49,183 nt of DNA. Origin: Candidatus Agathobaculum merdipullorum. GTDB lineage: Bacteria > Bacillota > Clostridia > Oscillospirales > Butyricicoccaceae. How positions within the stretch are numbered: the stretch's first letter is position 1; every line of letters starts with the position of its first letter. The stretch spans positions 1 through 49,183 of the forward strand of contig DXDZ01000022.1 of the NCBI GenBank assembly GCA_019115185.1, given 5' to 3'. This document shows positions 26,539 to 35,631 of the stretch, piece by piece. The notes beneath the pieces are model-generated. The model saw only the letters and a program-made list of their open reading frames with translations. It did not search any database and was not told the origin of the DNA. The position numbers and the translations under genes were made by a program.

Positions 26539-28161
26539 ATGCGCGAAGTATCGGCCGCCTGCAGGGCGGTCTTGTATCTGCGGCTGAGCCGCGACGATGA
26601 CAACCCCGGGGAAAGCGAAAGCATCCAGAACCAGCGCAGCATGTTAAAGGCGTATGCAGAGCAGGAAGGGTTTTCTGTTGTCGGGGAGTACGTGGATGAT
26701 GGGTGGTCGGGCACCAGCTTTGACCGTCCGCGCTTTCAGGCCATGCTCCGTGATATGGAACAGCACCGGTTTGAGGTTGTACTGGTCAAGGACCTGTCGC
26801 GGCTGGGACGCGATTATATCCAGACTGGGCGGTATCTGGAGCTGGTGTTCCCGGAGCACGGTGTGCGGCTGATTGCGGTAGGGGACGGGATCGACACCGC
26901 GCGGGCGGATACGGACCTTGCACCGTTTCGCAACGTCATCAACGAAATGTATGCCCGCGATACCAGCCGCAAGATTCGCGGTGCGCTGCATGCTAAAATG
27001 CAGGCAGGCAAGTTTATCGGCAATTTTGCGCCATACGGGTATCAAAAAGACCCCAAAGACAAGAATCATCTGATACCAGACGAGCGGGCTGCGACCGTCG
27101 TGCGGCGGATCTTTGTTTGGGCGGCAGCGGGTAAGCGGTCTGCGGAGATCGCGCGGATGCTGAACGAGCGCGACGAGGTGCCGCCGGCTGTCTATCGCAC
27201 TTTGGCGCATCCGGGGCTCAACCCGGACCATTACTCCAAACGAAAGGCGTGGACCTCGGTGGGTGTCAGCCGTATGCTGCGAGATGTGGTCTATCTGGGT
27301 CATATCGCACAGGGGAAGACCGACAAAATCAGCTTCAAAAGCAAAAAGACCCGCGAAAGGCGGACGGATGAGTGGATCGTTGTCCCAAATCAGCACGAGC
27401 CGCTGGTTTCCAAACAGACATTTGCTGCGGTGCAGCGCCAGCGGTCTGCCCGCCGTTGTGACCGGAAAGGGGCGTTTTCCAATCTGTTTGCGGGGCTTGC
27501 CTTCTGCTTGGACTGCGGCAAGGCTATGTCCACGGTCGGCACGCGCAAAAAAGGCTCGGCGGCTAATCTGGCGTGCGGTGCGTACAAACTCCGGGGAGCA
27601 TCCGCCTGTTCCAATCATTTTATCTCGTATGAATCGCTTTTCCGCTGCGTATTGGAGGCGGTGCGGCGATATGTCTGCCTGTCTGAGGATGAGTGCAACG
27701 TATTGTTTGAGCGGCTGAACCGCCGTTTGCGATTGGACGAGCGGGGACAGGAAGCGGGGCGCGAGAGAGAACGGATGGCACGGGAGCTGGAGCGGGTTCA
27801 GCGTCTGGTTGCGCAGCTTTATGAAGATCGCACGGCGGGCAGGATTGGCGAGACGAACTTTTATCCGCTGCTCGAACGGTATGAGAGCAAGACGGCTGCG
27901 CTGGAGCAGCAGATCGACACGTTGCAGCCGGATAGCGGTGCGGAAAATTTGCAGCGGCTGCAGGAACGCTTGTGGGCAATCATTCGCCGCTATACGGATG
28001 TGGAGGAATTGACGCCGTCTCTGCTGTTTGAGCTGATCGAGCGGATTGAGATCGGGCAGGGTACATACGAAAAAACAGAGCAAGGCAGGGTCAAGCGGCA
28101 GAAGATCGTTATTCATTTTCGTTTTCTGCCCAAACCCTGTGAAATCGACTGGATAGAATAA
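26539..28161 (+). CDS. Large serine recombinase / integrase
   Basis: 540 aa. The N-terminal resolvase domain has the catalytic serine (Ser17 in LYLRLSRDD) and the conserved VKDLSRLGRDYIQTGRYLE. A recombinase domain follows (GYQKDPKDKNHLIPDE, SVGVSRMLRDVVYLGHI), then a zinc ribbon (FCLDCGKAM ... LACGAY ... ACSNHFI) and a coiled coil (about 410-480). These are the parts of an integrase that recombines attP and attB around a 2-bp core. ATG 26539 follows AAAGGAGGG. The att junctions in feoB 7.7 kb to each side are the natural candidates for its sites. No disabling mutation is visible. Confidence 0.94.
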   Translation: MREVSAACRAVLYLRLSRDDDNPGESESIQNQRSMLKAYAEQEGFSVVGEYVDDGWSGTSFDRPRFQAMLRDMEQHRFEVVLVKDLSRLGRDYIQTGRYLELVFPEHGVRLIAVGDGIDTARADTDLAPFRNVINEMYARDTSRKIRGALHAKMQAGKFIGNFAPYGYQKDPKDKNHLIPDERAATVVRRIFVWAAAGKRSAEIARMLNERDEVPPAVYRTLAHPGLNPDHYSKRKAWTSVGVSRMLRDVVYLGHIAQGKTDKISFKSKKTRERRTDEWIVVPNQHEPLVSKQTFAAVQRQRSARRCDRKGAFSNLFAGLAFCLDCGKAMSTVGTRKKGSAANLACGAYKLRGASACSNHFISYESLFRCVLEAVRRYVCLSEDECNVLFERLNRRLRLDERGQEAGRERERMARELERVQRLVAQLYEDRTAGRIGETNFYPLLERYESKTAALEQQIDTLQPDSGAENLQRLQERLWAIIRRYTDVEELTPSLLFELIERIEIGQGTYEKTEQGRVKRQKIVIHFRFLPKPCEIDWIE

Positions 28162-28195
28162 ACGGGACGTACTTGGATCGTACGTCCCGTTTATT
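28160..28195. terminator. Terminator between the recombinase and the deacetylase gene
   Basis: 13-bp stem AAACGGGACGTAC (28160-28172) / GTACGTCCCGTTT (28180-28192) with a 7-nt loop. It directly follows the recombinase stop codon. Confidence 0.8.
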
Positions 28196-28211
28196 TCTAC
28201 CCATTGTGGGG

Positions 28212-29966
28212 TTAGGTCAGTGCGGTGAAGCTCGTCAGGATTTTCGCGCCCTCCGCGCGGGTGGCGCTGCCCTGCGGGGCGAGCGTGGTCGCGGTGCGGC
28301 CGCTCAGCAGTCCGGACGCGACCGCCCACTGCATGGCTTCCTGCGCATAGACGCTGATTTGCGCCGCATCCGTATAAGCAGACAGGTCGGCGTGTGTGCT
28401 GGTGTCCATGCCGAGGTGATTTGCCAGTCGATAGAGCAGCACAGCGACCTGTTCGCGGGTGACCGTGTCGTTCGGCGCGAAGGTTTCGTCGGTGTAGCCG
28501 GTCACGAGGCCGTTTGCCCGTGCCCAGTAAACGGGCAACGCATAATAGGCGTTCGCGTCCACATCCGCATAGGGATAGCCGAGGTTGTCGCCCACTTCAG
28601 GCTTGCCAGAAAGGTTATAGAGCACCGTGGCCAGCATCGCGCGCGTCATGGTTGTGTCGGGCGAGAAGGTATACGCGCTCGTGCCGTTCATCAGCCCCTG
28701 CTCGACAATCTCACCCACGCTGTCATAATACCAGCTGTCCACCGGTACATCGGTGAACAGACGGCCGTATTCAGTCAGTGTGCAGGTGACGACCGGGCTG
28801 TCCAGATGGCCGGACAGGACGGCGATGCACTTGGTCGTGTTGGTTTCTGGCGTAAACGCACCGGTGTAAAGCGTGCTTTGTGCGGTCGGTGTGGAGCCGT
28901 CGGTCGTGTAATAGATAGACGCGCCCGCGGTAGTGCACGAAAGCGTCAGCATACCGTTTTCATACGAAACGGTTGGTGCGGCTGTGGGCGGTACGCCTGC
29001 AACCTTTTTGGTGGTGACAGGCGTGCGCGTACCGTATTTGTCGATGCCGACGACCGTGAACGTTGTATCCTTGGTAATCGTAATCGGGCCGGTGTATTTG
29101 GTGCTGCCGAGGTGCGGGGTTGCGTTGCTGGTCGTGTAATACAGGGTCAGCCCCTTGTCCGCAGTCGAGAATGTGACCGAAACGCCGTTGTCACCCGGCG
29201 TGGAGGTGATGGTCGGCGCAGTATATGCGGGCAGGTTGGTTCCCTTGTTCGGGGCGCTGGTGTAGACGACGCCGTTTTGCGGGGTGATGCCGCGGCGGCG
29301 CAGCAGCTCGGCTACGGTGACAAATTCATACCCCTGTGCTTTGAGCGTATCAATCGCGCGCAGCGCACCCTGTACGCTGGTCTGGTAGATATCGTGCGTC
29401 AGCACGATCGCGCCGTCATGCGCGCCTTTGATGATGTTGTTGTAGACTGTGTCCGCATTGCGGTATTTCCAGTCAAGCGGGTCCACACTCCACAGGATGA
29501 TGGGCGCGGCAATCGTGCTCTTGACCGTGCCGCCTACCGCGCCGCCGGGGGTGCGCACCATGTCGGTGTACGAGCCGCCCATGCGATCAAACAGCAGGCT
29601 TTCCACGCGGCTGACTTCGCTCGAGATCGTGCTCGCGCCGTAGCTGTCGAACGGGATGAGGTGCTGGTAAGTATGGTTGGCGAGCTGGTGACCCTCGTCC
29701 CGCATCCGCGTGAGAATGTCTTTGTGATTGACAATGCCGTGCGAGCCGTTGGTGCCGTTCATAAAGAAGGTGGCTTTCGCACCGCGGGCCTTCAGTCCAT
29801 CCAGCAGGGTCGAGGTATAGGCCGAGGGACCGTCGTCAAAGGTGAAGGCGATCAGTTTTGCGCTGGAAGTTGCCGCAACGGGCGTCTCCTCGGCTGCCGC
29901 AGCGAGCGGCAGGCAGGGGATAAGCAGGGCAAGCATCAGCAATAGGGCAGTAAGTCTTTTTTTCAT
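28212..29966 (-). CDS. Secreted polysaccharide deacetylase with SLH repeats
   Basis: 584 aa, exported and probably cell-wall bound. Signal peptide (1-25), then a NodB-type deacetylase domain (about 35-245) with metal ligands Asp44-Asp45 (FTFDDGPS) and His98/His102 (NHTYQH), the RTPGG motif and LTHDIYQTS. Two chitobiase-C-terminal-like modules (SVTFSTADKGLTLYYTTS and SCTTAGASIYYTTDGSTPT) lead into three SLH repeats (about 405-584). The enzyme would remove acetyl groups from peptidoglycan or another wall glycan. AAGGAGGCC precedes ATG 29966; the longer upstream frame has no RBS. Confidence 0.93.
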   Translation of the reverse strand: MKKRLTALLLMLALLIPCLPLAAAAEETPVAATSSAKLIAFTFDDGPSAYTSTLLDGLKARGAKATFFMNGTNGSHGIVNHKDILTRMRDEGHQLANHTYQHLIPFDSYGASTISSEVSRVESLLFDRMGGSYTDMVRTPGGAVGGTVKSTIAAPIILWSVDPLDWKYRNADTVYNNIIKGAHDGAIVLTHDIYQTSVQGALRAIDTLKAQGYEFVTVAELLRRRGITPQNGVVYTSAPNKGTNLPAYTAPTITSTPGDNGVSVTFSTADKGLTLYYTTSNATPHLGSTKYTGPITITKDTTFTVVGIDKYGTRTPVTTKKVAGVPPTAAPTVSYENGMLTLSCTTAGASIYYTTDGSTPTAQSTLYTGAFTPETNTTKCIAVLSGHLDSPVVTCTLTEYGRLFTDVPVDSWYYDSVGEIVEQGLMNGTSAYTFSPDTTMTRAMLATVLYNLSGKPEVGDNLGYPYADVDANAYYALPVYWARANGLVTGYTDETFAPNDTVTREQVAVLLYRLANHLGMDTSTHADLSAYTDAAQISVYAQEAMQWAVASGLLSGRTATTLAPQGSATRAEGAKILTSFTALT

Positions 29967-30056
29967 AACGGCCTCCTTGATAGGGAAAACGTGGGATAAT
30001 AAGATACCCACATTGTAACCGTTTTCGCGCGCGCCGTCAATCATTCGATAAGAAAC

Positions 30057-30091
30057 ATAAAAAGGGCCGCTGTCCTGGAGGACAGCGGTCC
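30057..30091 (-). terminator. Terminator of the apt-permease operon
   Basis: GGACCGCTGTCC/GGACAGCGGCCC stem (30064-30075 with 30080-30091) and T5 on the minus strand. Confidence 0.9.
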
Positions 30092-30102
30092 GTGTGATAG
30101 GA

Positions 30103-31464
30103 TTACAGGAAGATATACTTGAGAATGAACAGCACCGCCAGCACATACATGAGCGGGGTGACCTTTTTGCCCTTGCCTGCGGCGAGGTTGAGCAGGACAT
30201 AGGAGATAACGCCCATCGAAATGCCTTCGGAAATGCTGTAAAACAGCGGCATGGAAATGATGGCGAGGTAAGCTGGGATGGCATCGGTCAGGTTGTCCAG
30301 ATCGAAGCGAATCTCGGAAACCGTGCCGACCATCAGGAAGCCGACCATAATCAGCGCCGGTGCAGTAGCGAAGGAGGGGATCGCGGTGAAGATCGGCGCA
30401 AACAGCGTGGAGATCAGGAACAGCACGCCGGTGACCAGTGCGGTCAGACCGGTACGGCCGCCAACCGCCACGCCGGAGGCGGACTCGACGAAGGTCGTGG
30501 TGGTCGAGGTGCCGAGGATGGCGCCCGCCGAAGTTGCGATTGCGTCGGACAGCAGCGCGGGCTTGATGCCCGGCAGCTTGCCGTCCTTGTCGAGCATGTT
30601 TGCCTTGGTGGCAACGCCGATCAGCGTGCCGAGCGTGTCAAAGATATCAACAAACAGGAACAAGAAGATCACCACGATGAAGTTGATGATGCCGACCGCG
30701 CCAAAATCCACGTCGAAGCATTGGCCGAAGGTCAGGCCCAGCTTGGTAAAGTCGGTCATGCCGAAGGCCGGGAACAGGGTGTAGAAGCCCGCTTCCACAT
30801 CCGGCACATAAAGGCCGGTCAGCTGGCAGAGCATGCCGATGATCCAAGTGAGCAAAATGCCGAACAGGATCGCGCCCTTGACGCGGTGGATATACAGCAC
30901 CGCCGTGATGAACAGGCCGACCAGTGCAAGCAGCGCACAGATGCCCGAGGTGTGGAAATTGTCGGTAAAGCTCGTGATGGTGACGAGCGTGGAGGAGTCC
31001 ACGGACAGCCCGGCGTTCTGCAAGCCGATGAAAGCGATGAACAGGCCGATGCCGACCGAAACGCCGCGCTTGAGCGTCAGCGGGATGGCGTTGAAGATCG
31101 CTTCGCGCACATTGGTCAGCGACAGCACGATAAAGACCAGGCCCTCGATAAAGACCGCGAGCAGCGCGACCTGCCAGCTGTACCCGTAACCGGCGACGAC
31201 GGTGTATGCCATAAAGGCGTTCAGGCCCATGCCGGCGGACAGCGCAAATGGCAGGTTTGCCATAAACGCCATGCAGACCGTGCCGAGGCAGGAGGCAAGC
31301 GCAGTCGCCAGCAGGACGGCGGTGGGATCCATGCCGGTCGAGCCGAGGACGCTCGGGTTGACCGCAAGGATGTATGCCATGGTCATGAAGGTGGTGATAC
31401 CCGCCATGACCTCGGTGCGGACGGTGGTGTGGTTGTCCGAAAGTTTGAACATCTTTTCAAACAT
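30103..31464 (-). CDS. NCS2/AzgA-type purine permease
   Basis: 453 aa with the 12-14 hydrophobic helices of the NCS2 fold. The AzgA/PbuG subfamily start (VRTEVMAGITTFMTMAYILAV) is present, as are the binding-site regions AGMGLNAFMAY and TSTTTTFVESASGVAVGGRTG. It likely imports hypoxanthine, guanine or adenine by proton symport. It is 41 bp downstream of apt in one operon, so imported adenine could be trapped as AMP. Exact substrate is not readable from sequence. Confidence 0.93.
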   Translation of the reverse strand: MFEKMFKLSDNHTTVRTEVMAGITTFMTMAYILAVNPSVLGSTGMDPTAVLLATALASCLGTVCMAFMANLPFALSAGMGLNAFMAYTVVAGYGYSWQVALLAVFIEGLVFIVLSLTNVREAIFNAIPLTLKRGVSVGIGLFIAFIGLQNAGLSVDSSTLVTITSFTDNFHTSGICALLALVGLFITAVLYIHRVKGAILFGILLTWIIGMLCQLTGLYVPDVEAGFYTLFPAFGMTDFTKLGLTFGQCFDVDFGAVGIINFIVVIFLFLFVDIFDTLGTLIGVATKANMLDKDGKLPGIKPALLSDAIATSAGAILGTSTTTTFVESASGVAVGGRTGLTALVTGVLFLISTLFAPIFTAIPSFATAPALIMVGFLMVGTVSEIRFDLDNLTDAIPAYLAIISMPLFYSISEGISMGVISYVLLNLAAGKGKKVTPLMYVLAVLFILKYIFL

Positions 31465-31505
31465 GTGTGTTTTCAGCCCTTTTTTCCTTTCTCTTTTCCC
31501 CTTGC

Positions 31506-32030
31506 TTACTTTCCGTCATAGGATACGACCGTGGCGAGCGGGTAGCCTTGCAGACGGTCGCGGCCGTGCAGCCCCTTCAGTTCGAGCAGGCAGACGATCT
31601 TGACCACGGTTGCGCCGAGCGACTCAAGCAGCTTGGCCGCCGCTTCCAGCGTGCCGCCGGTGGCGATCAGGTCGTCGATCAGCACGACGCGCATGCCCGG
31701 CTGAATGTCATCGCGGTGTACCTCGATCGAGGCGGTGCCGTACTCCAGCTCGTAAGACATCCCGGCGGTCGCGCGCGGCAGCTTGCCGGCCTTGCGGATC
31801 GGGATGAACGGCTTGTGCAGCTTGTAGGCGATCGGCATACCGAACAGGAACCCGCGCGATTCCAGTCCCGCAATCACATCAAATGTTTCCCCCTCCAGCA
31901 GCGCGGCCATTTCGTCCACCGACAGCTGTAAGCCATCCGCATTGCCGATGACCGTGGTGATGTCCCGGAAGATCACGCCACGTTCGGGAAAATCCGGGAT
32001 GCTGGTGATATATGGTTCGATTTTGCTCAT
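31506..32030 (-). CDS. apt: Adenine phosphoribosyltransferase
   Basis: 174 aa, the usual size. It converts adenine plus PRPP to AMP. PRPP-binding loop VVLIDDLIATGGT and the family segments IPDFPERGVIFRDIT and GLESRGFLFG are present. ATG 32030 is set by GGAGGAGG; an upstream in-frame extension has no RBS. First gene of an operon with the purine permease. Promoter at 32111-32139. Confidence 0.96.
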   Translation of the reverse strand: MSKIEPYITSIPDFPERGVIFRDITTVIGNADGLQLSVDEMAALLEGETFDVIAGLESRGFLFGMPIAYKLHKPFIPIRKAGKLPRATAGMSYELEYGTASIEVHRDDIQPGMRVVLIDDLIATGGTLEAAAKLLESLGATVVKIVCLLELKGLHGRDRLQGYPLATVVSYDGK

Positions 32031-32110
32031 GCTTCCTCCTCCATGCAGTGTTTGTTCCGTATTCTGTGTGTGGGCTTGTGCCGCCCGTAGGCGACAAATC
32101 ATACACAATC

Positions 32111-32139
32111 ATTTTAAGCAAAACCGGCGCGCATTACAA
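32111..32139 (-). promoter_or_regulatory. Promoter of apt-permease
   Basis: TTGTAA (32134-32139), 17-bp spacer, TAAAAT (32111-32116). The approximately 75-nt leader shows only a short CGCC/GGCG hairpin and no purine riboswitch core. Confidence 0.65.
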
Positions 32140-32234
32140 GAGTTTTATTCCATGAAATCCGGGGAGCGAAACGGTTTTTTGCTTTTTTCGCATCTTGGAA
32201 GCGGTTTCCAGACGATTTGCGGAAAAATGTACGG

Positions 32235-32274
32235 AAAAATATCGGCGGCGCCTTTTCATCAAGACGCCGCCGAT
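32235..32274 (-). terminator. Terminator after the yibE/F-like gene
   Basis: ATCGGCGGCG/CGCCGCCGAT stem (32241-32250 with 32265-32274) and ATTTTTCC downstream on the minus strand. Confidence 0.85.
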
Positions 32275-32283
32275 GGGGGAGAT

Positions 32284-33447
32284 TCAGGACGATTCTTTTT
32301 GCCGGCCGTGTGTGTACAGGAAAATTGCGAGCAACACGGTCACTGGGACGCTCAGCACGATGCCGAAGCTGCCGGCCAGCCCCTGCATGATTGCAATGCC
32401 GATGTTGTTGGAATTGATGATTTGCAGATAGGGCAGATCATAGGCATAGTCGAGTACCAGCATGCTGATGCTGCCGCCCGCAAAAGCGAGGATGAGCGTA
32501 TTGGAGTCCGTGCCCATCATGTCGCGGCCGACGCGCATACCCGCGCGGAACAGCTCGCGGCGGGAGATATCCGGCGTCTGGGCGTGGATCTCGCTGATGG
32601 CACTGGCGATCGACATGGCCACATCCATTGTTGCGCCCAGACTGGAGATCAGCAGGCCGGAAAACAGCAGGCCGCCGACCTGAATGCCGTTCGTGTTCCA
32701 CAGCGTAAGCAGGCTTTCGATATCGCTGACGTTCCAACCCGAGATACCCGAGGCAGCGCTGAACGCAGACGCGGCCAGACCTGCGATGCACACGCCCGCA
32801 ACCGTACCGCCGGTTGCGACCAGTGTTTTCCTCGTCGGGCCGCCGATCAGGTACATGGTGACGATCGTCGTGATCGTGCAGATGAACACTGACACCCAGA
32901 ACGGGGAGTGGTCGCGGTAGACAAGCGGCAGATATACGAACAGGATGCAGAAAAAGGTGAACACCAGACCGAGCGCACCCTTGACGCCCTGTTTGCCGCC
33001 CACAAGGCACAGCACCAGCAGGTACAGCCCCGCAAACACATAGATAACGGTTTCGCGGTCCTGCGCGTAGACGCTTGCAACGGTCGAGTCGCCCGAAACG
33101 CTCTGCATGACGATGACCTTCATGCCCACAGTGCAGCCTGCGCCGAACAGATAGCCGGAGGAACTGGTCATTTCCAGCGTTTGCCCGGCACGTGCACCGG
33201 TTTTCATCTGCACGCGCACCAGCTGTTCGCCTACGCGGCTGCCGTCGTACTGCAAATTGTCCCGTATGATCTCGGTGACAACGCCCTTTTCAAAGGTCTG
33301 ACCCTCGCGGGAGACGAGTCCGATTTTATCCACCGCATTGATGCGCACAACGAATACGAAGAACAAAAGCAGCAGCAAAAGCGGCGGCGCCCAGCGGAGC
33401 AGCAGGCGGCGGACGGGGTGGTTTTGGTCGGTATGCAAATCAATCAC
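32284..33447 (-). CDS. YibE/F-like membrane protein
   Basis: 387 aa. An N-terminal anchor (about 19-36) leads to a small extracytoplasmic beta domain (about 40-135), then about seven membrane helices. The family segments ISSLGATMDVAMSIASAISEI, AGMRVGRDMMGTDSNTLILAF and GLAGSFGIVLSVPVTVLLA match the YibE/F family, whose function is unknown. The start is taken as GTG 33447, but no good RBS is visible, so a slightly different start is possible. Transcription toward the apt operon ends at a terminator. Confidence 0.88.
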   Translation of the reverse strand: MIDLHTDQNHPVRRLLLRWAPPLLLLLLFFVFVVRINAVDKIGLVSREGQTFEKGVVTEIIRDNLQYDGSRVGEQLVRVQMKTGARAGQTLEMTSSSGYLFGAGCTVGMKVIVMQSVSGDSTVASVYAQDRETVIYVFAGLYLLVLCLVGGKQGVKGALGLVFTFFCILFVYLPLVYRDHSPFWVSVFICTITTIVTMYLIGGPTRKTLVATGGTVAGVCIAGLAASAFSAASGISGWNVSDIESLLTLWNTNGIQVGGLLFSGLLISSLGATMDVAMSIASAISEIHAQTPDISRRELFRAGMRVGRDMMGTDSNTLILAFAGGSISMLVLDYAYDLPYLQIINSNNIGIAIMQGLAGSFGIVLSVPVTVLLAIFLYTHGRQKESS

Positions 33448-33591
33448 TCGCTTTACGGAAATGGATCATGTCTTGCGCATAAGGCAAAGACAAAAAACAG
33501 GGGAAACCGGAAAAATTCTCCGCGGATGCGCTGTCATCCGCAGAGAATCAGCCGGAAGAACGGAGAAAAAGGAAGAGAGAAAAAGAAGGAA

Positions 33592-35508
33592 TTACTTGGT
33601 GGTGATGGTCAGCGTGCCGTTTGATACCGTGCTCTGAATGCCCAGCGTGGACAGAAGGCTGGCCGGGACATAATAGTTAGCGTTCACGTTGGCGGCGGCC
33701 GTGGTCACGGTCTTGCCGTTTACCTGCATGGTCAGGGTTTGCTTGACACCGGTCGTCTCGGCAGCAGGGGCAAGGGCCGCGGCATCGTAGCGCTTGCCGG
33801 TAATGACGATCACGCCGTTTTTCCACTCGACGTTAAACTGGGCAGCCGTGCCGTTTACCGCGGTAGCAAGGTCGCGCAGACGGTAGTAGGTTTCACCGCC
33901 GACCGAAGCGGTCGCAACCTGCTTGGCAGTGCCGTCCACGGTGATCGCTGCGGCCTGCTCGTCGGTTTTCTTGATGGTGAAGGTGCTGTCGATCTTTTCC
34001 ACCTTGCCTGCATCGGTGATCTGGTAGGTGTCGATCGAGAAGGTATCGGCCGTCAGGTTGATGACCGAGTAGCTCGGCAGCCAGTTCTGGCTGCGCTCGG
34101 CAACATAATCCTGCTGAGAAGCGATCAGCTCATAGAACTTGGAGCCCGAAGCGGAGTTTGCGGTCATGTACAGGATGCCCTGCGGGTTGGTGACCGTGCT
34201 CCCTTGCACGTCCTCGATGGTGTAGCACTCGTTGTCGGCTTGGAAGGCGTCGTGCTTGGCCTGACCGGCTTCATCCTCGGGGTAGAGCGGGATCTGCTCG
34301 TCGGTCTGGGTGTTGTACGCATTGTCCCAGTCGTAGTCCGAACCGTCCTCGTTCAGGCGGAACTCGTAGGTGCCGTGGGTCTGGCCGTCGCCGTAGAGCA
34401 GCTTGGTACGGCTGTAGGTGTGGTCATGGCCCTGCAGGACAACGTCGATGTCGTACTGGTCAAAGATCGGAGTGAGCTGGGTGCGCAGAATCATACCGTC
34501 GGTGTCCGAGTGGTCAAGGCCCGAGCCATAGATGTCCTGATGGATGGTCACGATGCGGAACTTAGCGTCCGGATCGGATGCAACCGCTTCCTTGATAGCC
34601 TTTTCATGCTCGGCAACATTGTAGTTGTTGGTGTTGAGCACGATGAACAGGCCGGAACCATAGGAATAGTAGTAGTCGCCGCCCGCTTCGGTTTCGCCGT
34701 AGCCGGTCTGGTTCGGGTTGTAGAAGTGGTTCTGGTAGTCCGCGTTGAGCGAATCATGGTTGCCGATCGTGGTAGCAACCGGCAGGCTGGTGAGTGCGCT
34801 GGCGGAAAGATAGCCCGCATACTCCTCTTCCTTGGGCTTGCCGGTCTTGTTGACCTGATCGCCTGCGGAGATTACGAAATCCAGCCCCGGATTCTGCTGA
34901 AGCGCAATGTCCAGCGTGCGGTCCCAGGCAAAGCTGTCGTTGCGCGCGGCGGTGTTGGCAGCGCCGCTGTCCGCGGTCAGCGCTTCGCCGTTCTGCGACT
35001 GCCCTTTGGAAGCGCCGATCTGCGGGTCGCCGACGTACAGAATCTGTGCGCTTTCAAAGTCGCCGGTCTTGTAGGTCTTGGCTTCGGTCTGCACGCCGTT
35101 CTTTTCCACCGTGTAGTAGTAGGTGGTGTTGGCCTTCAGGCCGGTCACGGTAACATGGTTGTAGGAATAGGCTGTGCCGTCGGTCAGGCTGGTGTCAACA
35201 GCGGCAGAGGTGCCGGTAAACTCGGCAAGGTTATTCTTGTCCGTGCCGAAATGTACGACCGGCGTTGCGCTCTTGCCGGTCTCGTCCTTGCTGTACCAAG
35301 CGAAGTTCAGCTGGGTCTCGTCCGCGCCGGGCGTCATGGAAACCTGTGTGTAGTCGGTGGCAATGGTGTTCCACGCTTCGGTCCATGCTTGCCAGCCGGC
35401 AGCGCCGGTGACGCTGGAATCGTTATAGTCCGCTGCGGAAGCGAACGGGTAGGCGCTCAGCAGCAATGTGCTGGTCAGGATGCCTGCCAATACTCTTTTT
35501 GTCTGCAT
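33592..35508 (-). CDS. Secreted purple-acid-phosphatase-like metallophosphoesterase
   Basis: 638 aa. Signal peptide (1-25, ending FASAA). The N-terminal fibronectin-like domain of purple acid phosphatases is about 50-150. The calcineurin-like catalytic domain (about 155-450) has the metal motifs YVGDPQIG (Asp161), SAGDQVN (Asp217, Asn220), IGNHDS (Asn250, His251) and LQGHDHTYSR. The C-terminal about 110 residues resemble the stalk domain of copper amine oxidase N-terminal type. It would hydrolyse phosphate esters outside the cell. RBS AAGGGAG, own promoter at 35575-35603. It is the last gene before the right element end. Confidence 0.92.
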   Translation of the reverse strand: MQTKRVLAGILTSTLLLSAYPFASAADYNDSSVTGAAGWQAWTEAWNTIATDYTQVSMTPGADETQLNFAWYSKDETGKSATPVVHFGTDKNNLAEFTGTSAAVDTSLTDGTAYSYNHVTVTGLKANTTYYYTVEKNGVQTEAKTYKTGDFESAQILYVGDPQIGASKGQSQNGEALTADSGAANTAARNDSFAWDRTLDIALQQNPGLDFVISAGDQVNKTGKPKEEEYAGYLSASALTSLPVATTIGNHDSLNADYQNHFYNPNQTGYGETEAGGDYYYSYGSGLFIVLNTNNYNVAEHEKAIKEAVASDPDAKFRIVTIHQDIYGSGLDHSDTDGMILRTQLTPIFDQYDIDVVLQGHDHTYSRTKLLYGDGQTHGTYEFRLNEDGSDYDWDNAYNTQTDEQIPLYPEDEAGQAKHDAFQADNECYTIEDVQGSTVTNPQGILYMTANSASGSKFYELIASQQDYVAERSQNWLPSYSVINLTADTFSIDTYQITDAGKVEKIDSTFTIKKTDEQAAAITVDGTAKQVATASVGGETYYRLRDLATAVNGTAAQFNVEWKNGVIVITGKRYDAAALAPAAETTGVKQTLTMQVNGKTVTTAAANVNANYYVPASLLSTLGIQSTVSNGTLTITTK

Positions 35509-35574
35509 TCGTGATTACTCCCTTTTTGCATGTAATTGCAGGGTGTGAATTGATGTTCCCTGTGTCCAAAAGCG

Positions 35575-35603
35575 AGTATAGCACTGGAAAATATCCATCT
35601 CAA
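35575..35603 (-). promoter_or_regulatory. Promoter of the phosphatase gene
   Basis: TTGAGA (35598-35603), 17-bp spacer, TATACT (35575-35580). It lies about 90 bp inside the element end, overlapping nothing of feoB. Confidence 0.75.
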
Positions 35604-35631
35604 CCACTCTTGCCAAAGATTAGCGTACATT

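Noticed and set aside
26644-28329. 561-codon open frame antisense to the serine recombinase
   Set aside because: Covers both the recombinase and the 3' end of the next gene on the opposite strand; no RBS.
32031-32110. Purine or PRPP riboswitch upstream of apt
   Set aside because: Looked for because of gene function, but the short leader lacks the conserved cores; only a small hairpin is present.
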